From a candidate division Zixibacteria bacterium 4484_93 (GTDB lineage: Bacteria; UBP14; UBA6098; 4484-93), in assembly GCA_002085385.1 (NCBI GenBank), contig NATO01000052.1, forward strand, positions 1-8,098: a DNA stretch of 8,098 nucleotides, read 5' to 3'. A program made the translations under genes and the position numbers. Position 1 is the first letter of the stretch. Every line of letters begins with the position of its first letter. Below the pieces are notes generated by a model. It worked only from the letters and a program-made list of their open reading frames with translations. It was not told the origin of the DNA and did not search any database. Of the stretch, positions 1-5,991 are shown piece after piece.

Positions 1-1
1 T

Positions 2-493
2 TATTTATTTGCCCTCAATGAGACAAACTACTCGCTCTATCTTGCCGGTGAGCCTTTCGAGGCATACTTTGCCGAGCCAGAAGCAGATTCAGGAAACTTT
101 GAGTTTATCTTTCCGAGGGAGGAAAACATATATCTTGTCCTCTCCAACTATTCGAGGATGCGCACATACGAGACAATCGATCTGGATGTCAAGCTGTATG
201 ATGGGACATCCGGAATTGCAGAGCCTCCTGCTCGTCGTCCAGAGATGGTTTCTATTTCTCCTGGTTATCCTAATCCGTTCAATGCAAGAACCAGTTTCGA
301 CTACAGCATAGGAGGTTCATCTGGCAGGCTCAGGATATACAATCTTGCAGGTGAGTGTGTATTTCACTGCAACATAACCGAACCTGTGGGCAGGTTCACC
401 TGGGATGCAAGAGATTTCCCTTCGGGGATTTACCTCGTTTCCGTAACAGACGGGAAAGGATTTGCCCGAAGTCGTGTGCTCCTTTTGAAGTGA
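2..493 (+). CDS. C-terminal part of a secreted protein with FlgD-like / type IX-type C-terminal sorting domain (5' truncated)
   Basis: The frame is open from base 2 to a TGA at 491-493, giving 163 visible residues. The start lies outside the window. The last ~80 residues form a recognisable C-terminal domain: YPNPFN (visible residues 89-94, bases 266-283), then a strand ending in LRIYNLAGE, then TWDARDFPSGIYLVSV and a final basic/hydrophobic RVLLLK. This order (YPNPFN, IYNxxG, W-D/N, GxY, LLLK tail) is that of FlgD-like Ig domains and type IX secretion C-terminal signals, which direct proteins across the outer membrane or to the cell surface in FCB-group bacteria. The ~80 residues before it look like a beta-sandwich (alternating hydrophobic strands such as IYLVLSN and DLDVKLY). 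I cannot name that domain, so the protein's activity is unknown. The domain call is firm; secretion by a type IX machine is inferred from family knowledge. Confidence 0.85.
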   Translation, partial: YLFALNETNYSLYLAGEPFEAYFAEPEADSGNFEFIFPREENIYLVLSNYSRMRTYETIDLDVKLYDGTSGIAEPPARRPEMVSISPGYPNPFNARTSFDYSIGGSSGRLRIYNLAGECVFHCNITEPVGRFTWDARDFPSGIYLVSVTDGKGFARSRVLLLK

Positions 494-499
494 AACATA

Positions 500-1948
500 A
501 TGAAGAGGTTATTGGCATTCTTTCTGGTTCTCTTTCCATTTTCCCTTCTTGCGATAGAGGGGAACAGACCCGTCCGTGGTGAGCACACACCCGATATCTC
601 CATAGATGAGGACAGGGTATCCTCACCTGATGAGCTTTACCTGCTTCTATCCTCCACCTTTGATGAGTATCTTGCCAGGCGCTTGCCCGACAAGCTCTCT
701 CTGGGCGGATACCTTGGTCAAGATGCGGTTTCGGGCATCTATTTCTGCAGAAGTATGTCTAAAAAAGATGCCTTTTTCGATGCTGATATTTCCTATGGAA
801 CAGATTTCGATGCAGGTAAAATCTACAGCTTCTCAGGCAGAGCATCGGGAGGAGTCTATTTTCGGGGAATTCGCATTCTACCCAGTTTTCGGGCATTTTA
901 TATCAAGCGTGGGGTGACGGAGTTTTTTTACCCATTCAACTGGGCTTTGTTACCTTCTCTTTCTGTTTCCGGCAAATTTGGCAAATTATCTCTCTCGCTT
1001 CAGGGTAAATACTCGCTTTTCTCCCAGCGTCGGGAAACGCATTACTTCAGACAACAGCTTGTCGCATCCGATATTAATTCATCCTATAAATTGTCAGAGT
1101 ATTTTTCTCCCGGTATATACATTAGCGTATCGAGGGGTTCTTTCTCCCATATAGATTATCGGGGCAACGGATACACAATATCTTCCTTTGTTCCCTATGT
1201 GGGGTTCAGCCTGAGAAATCTGGGGATTAAACTTGGCGGCTCATACAGCTGGTATGCTGGAGACGGCTTTATTTCACCTTATGCTGCCCTTAAGTGTGGT
1301 TTCCCTGCAGTTGACCTGATGATTGATTTCTCTTCATCGTATTCCCTTTTAGACTACTCCGATTTCCCTGACCCGTTTCTCCGCTTCAGTGAATCTGTGT
1401 CTCCAAGGACGGATAAGAACAGGTTAGAGGCGAAGCTGAATATCTTCATCCCAGGAAACAACAGACTACTTATCTCGGCTGTTCATTCGGATGTTGAGAA
1501 CAACCGGTTCCCAACATCATCCGGTGATTCGCTTGCTGTGATAGGCTCCGATGTTGATATGACAGAACTGGGGTTTGCTCTCTTTAGTTTTCCGAAAAAG
1601 GGGCTTAAGAACATAGCCACAGTTTTATACAGAAGGATGCTAACCGCAGATGAGAAGGAGCTCCCATTTGTGAGCAGGTTAGCCGTTGTGGATACACTTG
1701 ATGTCGTTTTTGGCTCGGCAGATATAATTGCAACAATCTCTTATGGCTCACGCTACAAGACACATCTCACCTGGGAGGAAAACTATCGTAAGCCGTATTT
1801 CCTCTTCTCTGCCGTTCTTAAATATAGTGTCCCTCCGTTCGTGTTCAATCTTGGTGTGGAAAACCTGTTCGATACGGTGATATTTCGGACGGAGGAATCT
1901 TTTTATTCTGATAGGCGTTTTCGCTTCGGGGTCGGTCTGGAGTTCTGA
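500..1948 (+). CDS. Outer-membrane beta-barrel protein with TonB-receptor-like C-terminus, no plug domain
   Basis: This is a 482-residue protein with a clear signal peptide (KR followed by a hydrophobic run to about residue 18, LLA). The rest is rich in alternating aromatic/polar strands (SLSVSGKFGKLSLSLQGKYS and similar), as in transmembrane beta-barrels. The last ~35 residues contain NLGVENLFD and RFRFGVGLEF-stop. An NLFD turn followed by a final strand ending in Phe is the usual close of TonB-dependent receptors and is what the BAM machinery recognises. No N-terminal plug or TonB box is visible. After the signal there are only about 45 residues (acidic, PDISIDEDRV) before barrel-like strands begin, and the protein is shorter than usual receptors (600 or more residues). 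It starts 6 bases after the preceding stop with only a weak GAAG ribosome site, and its TGA shares a base with the guaD ATG, so the two are probably co-translated. Substrate unknown. Confidence 0.75.
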   Translation: MKRLLAFFLVLFPFSLLAIEGNRPVRGEHTPDISIDEDRVSSPDELYLLLSSTFDEYLARRLPDKLSLGGYLGQDAVSGIYFCRSMSKKDAFFDADISYGTDFDAGKIYSFSGRASGGVYFRGIRILPSFRAFYIKRGVTEFFYPFNWALLPSLSVSGKFGKLSLSLQGKYSLFSQRRETHYFRQQLVASDINSSYKLSEYFSPGIYISVSRGSFSHIDYRGNGYTISSFVPYVGFSLRNLGIKLGGSYSWYAGDGFISPYAALKCGFPAVDLMIDFSSSYSLLDYSDFPDPFLRFSESVSPRTDKNRLEAKLNIFIPGNNRLLISAVHSDVENNRFPTSSGDSLAVIGSDVDMTELGFALFSFPKKGLKNIATVLYRRMLTADEKELPFVSRLAVVDTLDVVFGSADIIATISYGSRYKTHLTWEENYRKPYFLFSAVLKYSVPPFVFNLGVENLFDTVIFRTEESFYSDRRFRFGVGLEF

Positions 1949-3165
1949 TGCCACGGTATCTTTCCAACATATTCAATCCGCTTTCCCCCGATGTTCATCG
2001 GTACTTCTTCCCTGGGGTGCTCGAGGTAGAGAACGGCAAGATTATCTCCGTTTCAGAATACAGGCATAACATCCGATATGATGAGGACCTGACGGAATAT
2101 CTTCTCGTTCCTGCCTTTGTTGACACACACACCCATCTCTCGCAGTTTCATATCCGCTCAAAAGCAGGCTTCACCCTGCTCGACTGGCTATCGAATTTTG
2201 TATTTGAGGAGGAGGCACGCTTTTCCTCACGGGAGTATGCAGGAGATATCGCTCGTGAGTTCTTCCATGAGGCGCTTTCCTGTGGAGTGACAAGCATTGC
2301 ACTCTATGTAACCGTTCACAACTCCGCTGTTGAAGAGGTGTTCAATGTTGCATCCTCTTTACCTGTCAGGGGGCATATTGCCAAGGTCTGGATGGACAGG
2401 AATGCACCTGCTGGACTGCTCGAGCCACCGGATGCCTCGTATCGCTCATCCCACAAATTGTTCAGGCGGTATAATAACACGGATAAAAGGCTCTTCTTCT
2501 CCGTTGCCCTCCGTTTCCCGATAACATCAACTGAAGAGGGTATGAAACTTGCCGCCCGCTTCCAGAACGAGACAGGAACCCTACTGCAACTTCACATAGC
2601 AGAGAGCAGGGATGAGGTCGATAGAGTAAAAGAGCTCTTCCCGAACCTCTCATATACTGAGCTCTATCAGAGAATGGGGCTTTTGTCCAACAGAACGGTT
2701 CTTGCGCACGCCATCCATCTGGCGGATGATGAGCTCGGCATACTGAAATCGAGTGGAGCATATATTTCCCATTGCCCTGCTGCGAACCTTTTCCTGCATT
2801 CGGGGCAGTTCCCACTGGATAGGATTAAGGAGAGAGGTATTCCCATTTCTCTCGGTTCCGATATCGGAGCAGGTCCATATATACTGCCGCTTGCTCTTAT
2901 GCGTGATATGTATTATATCAATCCGACAACACCGTCGGAGATGTTCTATTACGCCACACTTGGTGGTGCAAAGGCGCTTGGCTTCGGCGATGTTGTAGGC
3001 AATTTTACCCCCGGCAAGGAGGCGGATTTCGTTCTCCTCTCTCCCTATGTTCTCTCCCATAATATAGATACCACTCTCTCCAGTCTCATCTTTGAGGGGG
3101 AGCGCTCGTCTGTCCGTTCGGTCTACTTCCGCGGCAGGAAGATTGAGTTCCCCTTAATTTCTTGA
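1948..3165 (+). CDS. guaD: Guanine deaminase (amidohydrolase superfamily)
   Basis: This 405-residue cytosolic metal-dependent hydrolase is predicted to convert guanine to xanthine and ammonia in purine salvage/catabolism. Visible active-site residues are the metal pair H61 and H63 in VDTHTH, Q66 just after it, R189 in ALRF, H216 and E219 in LHIAES, H254 in LAHAIHL and D305 in LGSDIGAG. Recalled from memory, human guanine deaminase has H82/H84, Q87, R213, H240, E243, H279 and D330 with nearly identical spacing. There Gln and Arg bind guanine, which separates this family from other COG0402 members. The family-typical stretches LLDWL (77-81), ESRDEVDRVKELFP, SHCPAANLFL and GNFTPGKEADFVLL are also present. 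The length is slightly below the usual 430-450. The start is the ATG at 1948, preceded by GGAG at 1939-1942 and overlapping the upstream stop by one base. A related aminohydrolase substrate is possible but less likely. Confidence 0.88.
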   Translation: MPRYLSNIFNPLSPDVHRYFFPGVLEVENGKIISVSEYRHNIRYDEDLTEYLLVPAFVDTHTHLSQFHIRSKAGFTLLDWLSNFVFEEEARFSSREYAGDIAREFFHEALSCGVTSIALYVTVHNSAVEEVFNVASSLPVRGHIAKVWMDRNAPAGLLEPPDASYRSSHKLFRRYNNTDKRLFFSVALRFPITSTEEGMKLAARFQNETGTLLQLHIAESRDEVDRVKELFPNLSYTELYQRMGLLSNRTVLAHAIHLADDELGILKSSGAYISHCPAANLFLHSGQFPLDRIKERGIPISLGSDIGAGPYILPLALMRDMYYINPTTPSEMFYYATLGGAKALGFGDVVGNFTPGKEADFVLLSPYVLSHNIDTTLSSLIFEGERSSVRSVYFRGRKIEFPLIS

Positions 3166-3191
3166 CAACAAATATAATTAGTATATATTAT
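3162..3191 (+). promoter_or_regulatory. Sigma-70-type promoter for the yigZ operon
   Basis: A perfect -35 hexamer TTGACA lies at 3162-3167, overlapping the guaD stop codon (TGA 3163-3165). Two five-of-six -10 candidates follow: TATATT at 3184-3189 (16-base spacer) and TATTAT at 3186-3191 (18-base spacer). The region is strikingly AT-rich against its surroundings and fills the only real gap between genes in the window. Either -10 would place the transcription start at about 3196-3198, only 2-4 bases before the ATG at 3200. This probably drives the run of genes from yigZ to aspS. It is a consensus match by eye and is not experimentally supported. Confidence 0.65.
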
Positions 3192-3199
3192 CAATTTCT

Positions 3200-3790
3200 A
3201 TGGAGGAGCAGAGGGTTATATCAACTACTGGTAAGGGTTCGATAAATGTGAAGGGTTCGCGATTTTACTCTTTTGCTGTGCCTGTTGCATCGCAGGATGA
3301 AGTTAGGGAGTATCTTTCTGACTTGCGTTCTCGTTTCCCCGATGCAACACATATTGTCTGGGCATACAGATTGCTTTCCGATGAGGCATCCTCGGATGCT
3401 GGTGAGCCGAGGGGGTCGGCAGGATTGCCGCTTCTGAACCTATTGAGGTCGGGTTCTCTTGTCAATTCTGCCATCTTTGTTGTCAGATATTTTGGTGGCA
3501 AGAAGCTCGGTATCCCCGGACTTATTGGGGCTTACACCGAGTCGGGGAAGATTGCTCTTTCACGAGCCGATTTTGCTGGATATGAGAAGAAGCTGAATTT
3601 CTCTATCTTTGTTTCCTGGACGGACTATAATAATATTCGCTCGCTCGTTAAGAGGCTCGGCTGCGATATGTTAGATGAGGATTTCGGCGATGGGGTAACG
3701 CTTTTCCTCTCTGCGTCGGAGAGGTTATTCCCGGCGATTAAGGAAAGGATACTGGATGCGACATCTGGTAGGGCTCATTTTGGCGATTAG
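3200..3790 (+). CDS. yigZ: YigZ / IMPACT family protein (UPF0029)
   Basis: This 196-residue protein has the two-domain layout of bacterial YigZ. The N-terminal IMPACT domain carries the family signatures KGSRF (18-22), FPDATH (46-51), the SDxGEPxGSAG loop (65-75) and VVRYFGGKKLG (94-104), and a C-terminal ferredoxin-like half follows from about residue 133. The usual SDDGEP is SDAGEP here, a single substitution in the most conserved loop. Family members are widespread and related to the eukaryotic translation regulator IMPACT. A role in translation or nucleic-acid binding has been proposed, but the bacterial function is poorly known. The ATG at 3200 gives the usual ~20-residue lead before KSRF and no in-frame alternative fits better (the next candidate, GTG 3248, cuts into the motif). 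No Shine-Dalgarno site precedes this ATG, in keeping with a near-leaderless message. Its 3' end overlaps the next gene by 35 bases. Confidence 0.9.
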   Translation: MEEQRVISTTGKGSINVKGSRFYSFAVPVASQDEVREYLSDLRSRFPDATHIVWAYRLLSDEASSDAGEPRGSAGLPLLNLLRSGSLVNSAIFVVRYFGGKKLGIPGLIGAYTESGKIALSRADFAGYEKKLNFSIFVSWTDYNNIRSLVKRLGCDMLDEDFGDGVTLFLSASERLFPAIKERILDATSGRAHFGD

Positions 3791-4232
3791 TTTTCTGCTG
3801 GCTTCCTGCTCGAGGGGCGATAGGGTCGAGCCGCCGGATGCTCTTGCTCATTTTAGGGCAAAAACATCCGATGGCAGAACGATAACAGAGAAGGATATAC
3901 TCGGCAAGCCGACGGTTCTCGTCTTTGCTGTTTCCTGGTGTGACGCCTGCACACTCGAATTCGCCTTTATGGACTCGCTCAAATCTGCCTGGGGAGATAG
4001 TCTCAATCTCTTTATCTTCACGCCTGAGCCAGAGAGTATCTTTGCAAAGGAATACAGATTTTCCATACCTTATGCGCGGGTGAGCAAATCGGTTTTTCAG
4101 GCGTTCGATGTGAACTCCGTGCCACAGCGGATACTGCTCGATAAGAACGGCAATGAACTCATCCGTGTTGTGGGCGCCGACCGCAGTATGGATGATGAGT
4201 TCGAGGCAAACCTTCTCGGGGAAAGGAGATAG
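3756..4232 (+). CDS. Thioredoxin-fold lipoprotein (TlpA/ResA-like) with WCDAC active site
   Basis: A 158-residue protein. Residues 1-18 form a lipoprotein signal: MRH, a hydrophobic core, then the lipobox LASC with Cys18 as the acylated residue. It should sit in the periplasm, anchored to a membrane. The mature part is a thioredoxin fold: a strand VLVFAVSWC leading to the redox motif W61-C62-D-A-C65, and a conserved cis-proline region VNSVPQRILLDKNG (Pro123) followed by the beta-hairpin typical of TlpA/ResA proteins. These act in disulfide reduction, cytochrome c maturation or oxidative-stress repair. The usual Pro before the second Cys is Ala here. The ATG at 3756 lies inside yigZ (35-base overlap, +1 frame) and has a strong AGGAAAGGA site at 3741-3749. 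Starting later, at TTG 3780, would destroy the signal peptide. No CcdA/DsbD electron donor is seen in the window. The exact partner is unknown. Confidence 0.85.
   Translation: MRHLVGLILAISFLLASCSRGDRVEPPDALAHFRAKTSDGRTITEKDILGKPTVLVFAVSWCDACTLEFAFMDSLKSAWGDSLNLFIFTPEPESIFAKEYRFSIPYARVSKSVFQAFDVNSVPQRILLDKNGNELIRVVGADRSMDDEFEANLLGERR
4224..4228 (+). promoter_or_regulatory. Shine-Dalgarno site selecting a TTG start for trxB
   Basis: AGGAG lies 6 bases before TTG 4235 but 15 bases before the nearest ATG (4244). Spacing therefore favours the TTG as the real initiation codon. The site sits inside the last codons of the lipoprotein gene, whose TAG is at 4230-4232. Confidence 0.6.
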
Positions 4233-4234
4233 AG

Positions 4235-5155
4235 TTGGATAGAATGGAGCTGGTGGTCGTCGGTGCCGGTCCCGCCGGTATGACGGCTGCAATTTACGCT
4301 GCAAGGGGCGGACTCTCGACTGTTGTCTATGATAAGGGCATGCCTGGTGGACTCGTTGCATCGACCGACAGGATAGAGAACTACCCCGGTGTAGAGCCTC
4401 TTTCAGGCTTCGAGCTTGCCAGTCGTATGAGAAAACAGGCAGAATCGTTCGGGGCAAGGTTCGTCTCCGGTGAGCTAAAATCGATTAAAAAGCAGGATGC
4501 CATCTTCAGTATGGATTTCTCAAGGGAAAAGGTCGAATCGGAGGCGGTTATCTTTGCTGCGGGTTCTGTCCCGAGGAAGCTGGGTGTCGATGGTGAGGAA
4601 AGACTGACGGGCAGGGGTGTGTCGTATTGTGCCACCTGCGACGGACCATTCTTCCGTGGCAAGGATATCGCTGTTGTCGGATGCGGGAGCTCAGGGTTGC
4701 AGGAGGGGCTCTTCCTGCTTGGATTTGTCCGTTCGATAACATATATCGAGTTCCTTCCATATATAACGGGGGAGAAAATCCTCTATGAACGGAACAGAGA
4801 GAAGGAAAATGTTAGCTTCTTGCTTAACCATAAGGTTGTTAGAATAGATGGTGAAAACTCCGTCGAATCGGTTGTTGCAATGGACAGGGAAACGGGCAAG
4901 GAGAAAAGGATTCCTGTTAGTGGGGTATTTATCTATATCGGTTTTCTGCCGGCGAGTGGTCCTGTTGCCGGGCTTGTCGAATGTGATAAGAATGGCTATA
5001 TCATAACCGATGAGAGTATGGCAACATCTACTCCTGGTCTCTTTGCCGCCGGGGATATAAGGAAAAAGCCTCTCCGTCAGGTGGTAACAGCTGCCTCCGA
5101 TGGAGCGAGTGCTGCATTTTCTGCAATCGAATACATAAAGGGGTTCGGAAAATGA
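4235..5155 (+). CDS. trxB: Thioredoxin reductase-like flavoprotein lacking the NADPH-phosphate motif
   Basis: This 306-residue cytosolic flavoprotein has the length and order of low-molecular-weight thioredoxin reductases. It shows an FAD-binding GAGPAG (10-15), the redox-active CATC (C132, C135) with the following DGPFF, a second dinucleotide fold GCGSSG (149-154), and the C-terminal FAD signature FAAGDIRKKPLRQVVTAASDG (270-290, best seen as GD 273-274 and RQVVTAASDG). It should reduce a thioredoxin-like disulfide using FAD and the CATC pair. In E. coli the second fold is followed by HRRxxFRAEKIL, whose arginines bind the NADPH 2'-phosphate. Here the aligned stretch is IEFLPYITGEKIL (171-183): all three arginines are gone and Glu172 stands where His would be. 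NADH or another donor such as ferredoxin or reduced flavin is therefore more likely. The TTG start is chosen on AGGAG spacing. TGA overlaps the next ATG (ATGA). Confidence 0.9.
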   Translation: MDRMELVVVGAGPAGMTAAIYAARGGLSTVVYDKGMPGGLVASTDRIENYPGVEPLSGFELASRMRKQAESFGARFVSGELKSIKKQDAIFSMDFSREKVESEAVIFAAGSVPRKLGVDGEERLTGRGVSYCATCDGPFFRGKDIAVVGCGSSGLQEGLFLLGFVRSITYIEFLPYITGEKILYERNREKENVSFLLNHKVVRIDGENSVESVVAMDRETGKEKRIPVSGVFIYIGFLPASGPVAGLVECDKNGYIITDESMATSTPGLFAAGDIRKKPLRQVVTAASDGASAAFSAIEYIKGFGK

Positions 5156-5985
5156 AAAAGATTCTTTTGCTAACTCTTTCCGTTCTGTTTTTGGCATCTT
5201 CTCTGTGGGCTGCATTCGACAGGCTTCCACCATCTCTTACAGATAACCCGGTGCTATCCTCCCGTGCCGATGCAATCTTTTACAATCCAGCCCTGCTCGT
5301 CAGGGGGAGTGGTATGAGTTCATCCATTGCCTATCTTATGCCGTATGCGGAGTCAGAGCTTGTCTTTGTGTCCGGTGCATTCTCTTATCCGCTCGGACGG
5401 TGGGGGACGGTTGCACTCGGCTTAACCAATTTCTCCACGAGCTCGCTTTCCAACGAGTTTAGAGCATCGTTCGGGCACTCGCTTTTCCTCGAGAAGAAGG
5501 TAACCTACGAGATTGCCGGTGGCTACTCCCTGAATATCTATAACCTCTCATTCGGGAAGAGCATCACAGGTGTCTCCTGTGGTTCAGCCTCTGCTGTTGA
5601 CCTGTCTCTGGGCTTGTATGGGAGTGTCAACCCGAATATCTCATTTGGGTTCTTCGGCGATAACCTGCTTGCCGCCAATTTCTCCGGCGAGCAGACAACA
5701 ACGCTTGAAAGAAGGCTTATCTTCGGGGCATCGTATGCACCATACGAAGAGCTGACAGGGTTTGTGTCCGTGGAGAAGCCGGAGGGAAGAGATACCAGGT
5801 TTTGCCTCGGTGTTAGGTTTCTACCTGTAGACTGGGCAAGGGTCTATTCATCGGTTAAATCCTCTCCCGAGGTATTTTCGCTTGGTCTCGAGTTCGGCAA
5901 GGGTAGTTTCTGGTTCGGATACGCTGTCTCGACCCATCCGAGGCTTCCTGTTTCACATACCGTAGGCATCTCCTACGAAGGGTAG
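5152..5985 (+). CDS. PorV/PorQ-like outer-membrane beta-barrel protein
   Basis: A 277-residue protein. Residues 1 to about 20 are a signal peptide (MKK, hydrophobic core, SSLWA), followed by the motif RADAIFYNPALL (38-49). This corresponds to the G/A-DA-x-x-NPAgL motif near the N-terminus of PorV/PorQ/UPF0164 family barrels. The remainder alternates hydrophobic and polar residues in barrel strands, with glycine-rich turns (FGFFGDNLLAANFSG) and a final strand HTVGISYEG. PorV is the shuttle of type IX secretion in Bacteroidetes, but FCB-type phyla carry many paralogues of unknown role, so family membership is firmer than function. Its ATG overlaps the trxB TGA (ATGA), with AAGGGG about 8 bases upstream, so translation is probably coupled to trxB. 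At 277 residues it is shorter than typical PorV (over 350). A FadL-like transporter is an alternative. Confidence 0.7.
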   Translation: MKKILLLTLSVLFLASSLWAAFDRLPPSLTDNPVLSSRADAIFYNPALLVRGSGMSSSIAYLMPYAESELVFVSGAFSYPLGRWGTVALGLTNFSTSSLSNEFRASFGHSLFLEKKVTYEIAGGYSLNIYNLSFGKSITGVSCGSASAVDLSLGLYGSVNPNISFGFFGDNLLAANFSGEQTTTLERRLIFGASYAPYEELTGFVSVEKPEGRDTRFCLGVRFLPVDWARVYSSVKSSPEVFSLGLEFGKGSFWFGYAVSTHPRLPVSHTVGISYEG

Positions 5986-5991
5986 GCGATT

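Noticed and set aside
9..311. A plus-strand open frame of 100 codons at the left edge.
   Set aside because: The alternative frame starting at base 2 encodes the YPNPFN sorting domain and runs on to 493. This one has no motif.
2462..3060. Two overlapping minus-strand open frames opposite guaD.
   Set aside because: They cover the conserved guaD active-site region on the opposite strand and have no family signature.
3173..3178. A perfect TATAAT considered as the -10 box of the yigZ promoter.
   Set aside because: It is only 5 bases from the TTGACA at 3162-3167, and no good -35 is seen about 17 bases upstream of it. It could still act as an extra start, but the support is weak.
3233..3259. A direct repeat of AAGGGTTCG 18 bases apart just after the yigZ start, considered as an operator.
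   Set aside because: It encodes two KGS tripeptides in frame, the second being part of the conserved KGSRF motif. There is no symmetry typical of a repressor site.
3738..4457. A 239-codon open frame on the minus strand spanning the yigZ end, the lipoprotein gene and the trxB start.
   Set aside because: It is antisense to three well-supported genes, has no recognisable domain, and its Arg/His/Cys-rich composition is that of a shadow frame.
4691..5233. A 180-codon minus-strand open frame opposite trxB and the start of the PorV-like gene.
   Set aside because: It lies opposite conserved coding sequence, with no motif and an antisense-type composition.
5961..5977. A perfect 6-base inverted repeat (CGTAGG / CCTACG, 5-base loop) near the end of the PorV-like gene, considered as a terminator or attenuator.
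   Set aside because: The stem is short, there is no U-tract, and it lies inside codons. It is likely to occur by chance.
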